DNA from: an uncultured Oscillospiraceae bacterium
Lineage (GTDB): Bacteria; Bacillota; Clostridia; Oscillospirales; Acutalibacteraceae
Length of the DNA: 7,731 nt
Assembly (NCBI GenBank): GCA_902478455.1
Contig: CABSLJ010000121.1
Span: 1 to 7,731, forward strand
Direction: 5' to 3'
Shown one piece after another: positions 6,001 through 7,731 of the stretch. Below the pieces are notes generated by a model that worked only from the letters and a program-made list of their open reading frames with translations, did not search any database and was not told where the DNA came from. A program made the translations under genes and the position numbers. Numbering within the stretch: the first letter of the stretch is position 1; every line of letters starts with the position of its first letter.

Positions 6001-7731
6001 GGCGGTGGCGGCGGTTTCGCCCTGCTTCACAGCCACAACCGGCGCGCCGGAAACCTTGTTCGGGGTGGAGACATAGGTCTGCACGTTCACCGTAAAGCGC
6101 AGTTTGTCGCCCGCGGTGTAGGTGATGGTGGCCTTGCCAGCGTCCACACCGGTGATCACGCCGGTGGCGGGGTCGACGATGGCCGCGTCTTCGTTGCTGC
6201 TCGTCGCGCTAAAGTTCGCGTCGGCAATATCCATCGGCTGGCCGTACTGGTCGAGGATGCTGATTTGCGGAGTGAGCGTTTCACCCACGCCGAGGTAATA
6301 CAGCGCCTCGGTCAGGTCGACGGTGAGCTTGCGGGCATAGGATGCCTCGCCCTTCTTAATCTTGGTGGTGGCGTTGAGTCTGACCCAATGCTTGCCCTGG
6401 GCGGTGTCAAAATTGCCGGTCTGGCCGCCCGACCACATCTTGTAGGAGCCAACGGCGCCCGCGTCGTTGGGAATCTCAAACTGGCCGTAGCTGGCGGGCT
6501 GGGGACGGAAGACCAGCGCATAGGTGCCGGCGGGCAGGTAGACGGGCTCTTCCAAGGTCACTGTTGTGACCTGGCCATTGTTGTAGCCGTCCTCATAATT
6601 CTGAGAGCTGCCGGGGATGGTGTGAGTAAACCAGTATTTCACCGGGTTGATGCCCTTGCCTTCCCAATCGTTGGCGTCATACAGGGTGATATTCAGCGGG
6701 CCGCGCTCGGTGTCGTACATATCGCCTGTCAGTCGGACTAGGATGTCCACACTGGTGACGGTGATGGACTCGGTCACCTCGATGATCTGGCCGCGGCGCG
6801 CGCCGGTGTTGTAGTCGATCTGCTCCCAGGCGGAGGGGGTAAAGGTGTAATCGAGTGTACCGTCGGTCTTGAAGTAAGGCTTGCTGCCCTCCAGGTCCTC
6901 ATCCACCTGATCGTCCGGGATCGGATCTTCGGCGGAGACGAGGTCCTTGTTAGGGTCATCGGGGTCAGTGGTTTCGGTCTTGACCGATTCGGCGGGCTGT
7001 GTGACGGCCTTGTCGGTCTCCACATACAGCTTAAAGGGATGCAGCCCGCCGCCGGTGGACCAGGCCTGACCGTTGCCGCCGCAGTACACCTTAAGCATGG
7101 TGGTGTCGTTATTCAGGGGCACGGAATAGGTGTTGGCAGCGTCACCCTGCGGAATCAGGAGGAAAGCGTAAGTCTTGCCGCCCTCAAGCTCCACGGGGGT
7201 TTCAAACACGACGTTGGTCGCGCCATTGTCGGCTGTGACGTCGGCGTTGGAGACGATCACACTGGCGACCGTCTTTATGTTGGTCAGCTTGTCGGACGCC
7301 ACTTCGGTTTCCACAATGCGCAGCTCGATGTCATCCGTGCCGGTCTTGTTGACGAAGAAATCCAGGCTTTCCAGCTTGGCGTCCGCCAGCCAGCGCACCA
7401 CGGTGCCGCGTCCGCCGCCGGGCTGATAGTAGTTGACGCCTTCATTTCCGTTGGCGCCCATGTTTACAGTATAGTCCACAGTCATATCCTTCGGAATGTA
7501 ATCGCGCGTGTACTCCACGCGGAGGTAGTGACTACCAAATTGGTCGCTTGCCGACCAGCCGCCAACTTGTCCGCCCGCCCAAGCACGGCAAATGCCTTCG
7601 GGCAGGGACAGCTTGTTGGTAGTCGCCCAGGTGATCTGGTCGCCGGGCGCACCAACCGGATCGGTGGTGAGTTCGATGTAGTACTTGCCCGCTTCCAGTT
7701 CCACGCCGCCGAAATCCACTGAGACCGGCTT
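3013..7731 (-). CDS. Giant multidomain surface protein with beta-helix, BIG2, PKD and FIVAR domains; start outside window
   Basis: 1572 codons are visible and the frame is open at the right edge, so start and signal peptide are missing. The GTG at 7719 sits mid-domain and is not a real start. Residues, counted from 7731: three copies of an unrecognised beta-rich module (1-77 partial, 83-240, 292-455); acidic Asp/Glu/Pro linker (241-290); BIG2 Ig-like domains (about 466-556 and 562-638); right-handed parallel beta-helix with Asn/Gly-rich NosD/PbH1 coils (about 645-1048); PKD domain (about 1094-1178, with ITFDAS and GTYRAGVTAL); carbohydrate-binding-like beta-sandwich (about 1185-1364); FIVAR domains (1368-1431 and 1439-1502); Ser/Gly/Pro/Glu linker (1505-1538); membrane helix (1545-1564); tail RKRENAGK. 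The end EPGTG-helix-RKR mimics an LPxTG sorting signal with Glu for Leu. In known families this architecture means a cell-surface protein binding, and perhaps cleaving, polysaccharide or host glycan. The beta-helix could be a lyase, hydrolase or epimerase, but no catalytic set is identifiable. The gene appears to be transcribed separately. Confidence 0.9.
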   Translation of the reverse strand, partial: KPVSVDFGGVELEAGKYYIELTTDPVGAPGDQITWATTNKLSLPEGICRAWAGGQVGGWSASDQFGSHYLRVEYTRDYIPKDMTVDYTVNMGANGNEGVNYYQPGGGRGTVVRWLADAKLESLDFFVNKTGTDDIELRIVETEVASDKLTNIKTVASVIVSNADVTADNGATNVVFETPVELEGGKTYAFLLIPQGDAANTYSVPLNNDTTMLKVYCGGNGQAWSTGGGLHPFKLYVETDKAVTQPAESVKTETTDPDDPNKDLVSAEDPIPDDQVDEDLEGSKPYFKTDGTLDYTFTPSAWEQIDYNTGARRGQIIEVTESITVTSVDILVRLTGDMYDTERGPLNITLYDANDWEGKGINPVKYWFTHTIPGSSQNYEDGYNNGQVTTVTLEEPVYLPAGTYALVFRPQPASYGQFEIPNDAGAVGSYKMWSGGQTGNFDTAQGKHWVRLNATTKIKKGEASYARKLTVDLTEALYYLGVGETLTPQISILDQYGQPMDIADANFSATSSNEDAAIVDPATGVITGVDAGKATITYTAGDKLRFTVNVQTYVSTPNKVSGAPVVAVKQGETAATAYTVIDDWKFDLGDSTITYQIADTSIATVDADGNVTGAAAGETVMIVKAGKLEKRVNISVYTEDGLVEPTDGMIITSDVKFKPGTYILPNGITIAAGDITVDGNGAVIMSSENPVLDNGANSEGYVNGGVGVTLNGYNNVTIKNLSAKHYNIGLFARDAKNLVISNNDFSDNFTNPDHGWGNGNRYGGILLQNVSDSVIKNNNANNVWNALMLVFSDKNKIYDNDFGICSNVCLYMWGSSFNEIEDNIFNWGIRCDPGETHARDSTSSLFEEKTYYNYIARNDFSHGGDGIFIRPLDTSPPMGNYFEENDVSWANNNGIESWAPGNNYVGNICNYSSYGIWLGGSDFTNLVGNIAMYNGGVGGGMENAPESFGNAGIAVVNGVSSHFLALGNHSSDNNGPGLALHNGTQFPYHWVISGNTLTGNNNYGGRNHAAGVYASNGLFVDILGNNIADNDQGNLEIANGNVDVQEIGDNDAAVSYDPDVLPEINVKVPEALSDYYHADQYWNDIPQQLKDSDWGIADIRYITVEAGEEITFDASESQRADSYKWQFETSTVNQFDTREGETVTYTFNTPGTYRAGVTALNTADEMGNLKGFVITVVPAGREIGTESPVENWEPLQGTGLGAYTLLSQTPYNLEGSFGIEAEAFGQNYGLSYPKNKNLDWSALTVDENSVLAMGFKVFIGNGNNNKTKATPVLTLYKDADNYIRFTPNMTYMAPINLPTSEPRYAYQYVEFKLDGDFTNTYYTGSMTGTMDISEVKYFTITAGPNAANTRSSFAVDSLKLVGVNQIIDKSDLDALYQANKDKTQGDYTDASWADFVAARDAAKAALDNPNATQKDVDDAFDGLTEAIVGLETETPVVVDKSELEALYNANKDKTQGNYTDASWADFVAARDAAKDVIDDSTATEADVAKAIKALEDAITGLREETGSSSESGESSEPGAPGESSKPGESSGAGNEPGTGSDNTAFLMTLVLFLLASAGCLLVLYRKRENAGK
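3118..3219 (-). other. Low-complexity Ser/Gly/Pro/Glu wall-spanning linker in the surface protein
   Basis: Residues 1505-1538 contain an imperfect G-E-S-S-x-P-G repeat (GESSEPG, GESSKPG, GESSGAG) between the last FIVAR domain and the membrane helix. The DNA shows matching short repeats of CTCGCCGGG and CTCGA types. Such linkers normally extend Gram-positive surface proteins through the peptidoglycan. The repeats make this a likely spot for length variation between strains. Confidence 0.6.
3226..3630 (-). repeat. Two tandem FIVAR domains, 213-base unit with a near-identical 79-base core
   Basis: The unit begins D-K-S-[DE]-L-[DE]-A-L-Y and recurs after exactly 71 codons. The cores at 3309-3387 and 3522-3600 are 79 bases long and differ at only two positions, while the flanking domain halves diverge clearly. 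Both copies share KDKTQG, then YTDASWADFVAARDAAK, then a variable half ending A-I-x-G-L. The Y-T-x-x-S-W and A-x-x-A pattern is typical of FIVAR, a three-helix domain of Gram-positive surface proteins and glycosidases. The near-identity points to a recent duplication or gene conversion limited to the core. Confidence 0.85.
4588..5799 (-). other. Right-handed parallel beta-helix domain of the surface protein
   Basis: About 400 residues (645-1048) show 22-25-residue coils with recurring N-N, G-N and G-I-x-[LV] motifs, for example NVTIKNLSAKHYNIGLF, NLVISNNDFSDN, SVIKNNNANNVWNALML, NKIYDNDF and NEIEDNIF. This is the PbH1/NosD/CASH pattern of polysaccharide lyases, hydrolases, epimerases and phage-tail proteins. 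The helix starts after the second BIG2 domain with a capping stretch (PGTYILPNGITIAAGDITVDG). Cysteines occur at 805, 809, 831 and 909. No pectate-lyase, glycoside-hydrolase family 28 or C5-epimerase catalytic signature could be recognised by eye, so enzymatic activity remains open. Confidence 0.75.
6367..7731 (-). repeat. Three divergent copies of an unrecognised beta-rich N-terminal module
   Basis: The C-terminal halves of three modules align by eye around V-x-[FL]-x-x-P-V-x-L-x-[AG]-G-[KT]-x-Y-x-[FIL]-x-L. Examples are VELEAGKYYIELTTD (copy 1), PVELEGGKTYAFLLIP (copy 2) and PVYLPAGTYALVFRP (copy 3). Each is followed by a loop and an aromatic-GG motif (AWAGGQVGGW, VYCGGNGQAW, MWSGGQTGNF). 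The strands end in HYLRVEY, PFKLYVE and HWVRLNA. Copy 1 is cut by the window edge; copies 2 (7012-7485) and 3 (6367-6858) are about 160 residues. The conserved exposed aromatics suggest a glycan-binding jelly-roll module, but the family is not identified. The modules are diverged at DNA level, so the duplication is old. Confidence 0.65.

Noticed and set aside
4501..6741. A 746-codon open frame on the plus strand, antisense to the surface-protein gene
   Set aside because: Its product is a Val/Ala/Gly/Asp-rich string without domains. This is expected when GC-rich Asn/Asp/Thr/Val codons of the real gene are read in antisense, and the minus-strand frame has clear domains throughout.

Overview
The window looks like chromosomal DNA of a moderately GC-rich anaerobic Gram-positive bacterium, most likely a gut or rumen Clostridia member of the Oscillospiraceae/Ruminococcaceae type. 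This is inferred from strong AGGAGG-like ribosome binding sites, a DUF4317 protein (a family I know mainly from Firmicutes), and a surface protein with BIG2 and FIVAR domains ending in a degenerate P-x-T-G wall-sorting tail. No RNA gene, insertion sequence, integrase, CRISPR array or attachment site was recognised.

All four genes lie on the minus strand, so they read from right to left. From the right edge, 7731-3013 is the 3' part (1572 codons) of a very large extracellular protein whose start lies outside the window. Its visible order is: three copies of an unrecognised beta-rich module, an acidic linker between copies 2 and 3, two BIG2-type Ig domains, a right-handed parallel beta-helix (NosD/pectate-lyase-like fold), a PKD domain, a carbohydrate-binding-like beta-sandwich, two nearly identical FIVAR domains, a Ser/Gly/Pro/Glu linker, one membrane segment and a basic tail. 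A strong intrinsic terminator (2945-2980) follows the stop codon.

The stretch 2681-3012 holds no gene. It carries that terminator, dyad symmetries, and a plausible sigma-A promoter with an extended -10 for the next unit. That unit is a likely two-gene operon: a DUF4317 protein of unknown function (2680-1526) and an isochorismatase-like cysteine hydrolase (1500-820) with its Asp-Lys-Cys triad intact. A 198-base AT-richer gap with a weak terminator candidate, a 12-base palindrome and a leader hairpin separates this operon from a secreted protein of unknown function (621 to the left edge), whose 3' end is missing.

The large protein probably works at the cell surface, binding or processing polysaccharide or glycoprotein. 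The small secreted protein is also extracytoplasmic, while the middle operon is cytoplasmic. Nothing in the sequence links the three units functionally. No clearly novel system is visible. The items most worth a second look are the N-terminal triplicated module, the sorting signal with Glu in place of Leu, the cysteines placed within the beta-helix, and the DUF4317/hydrolase pairing.
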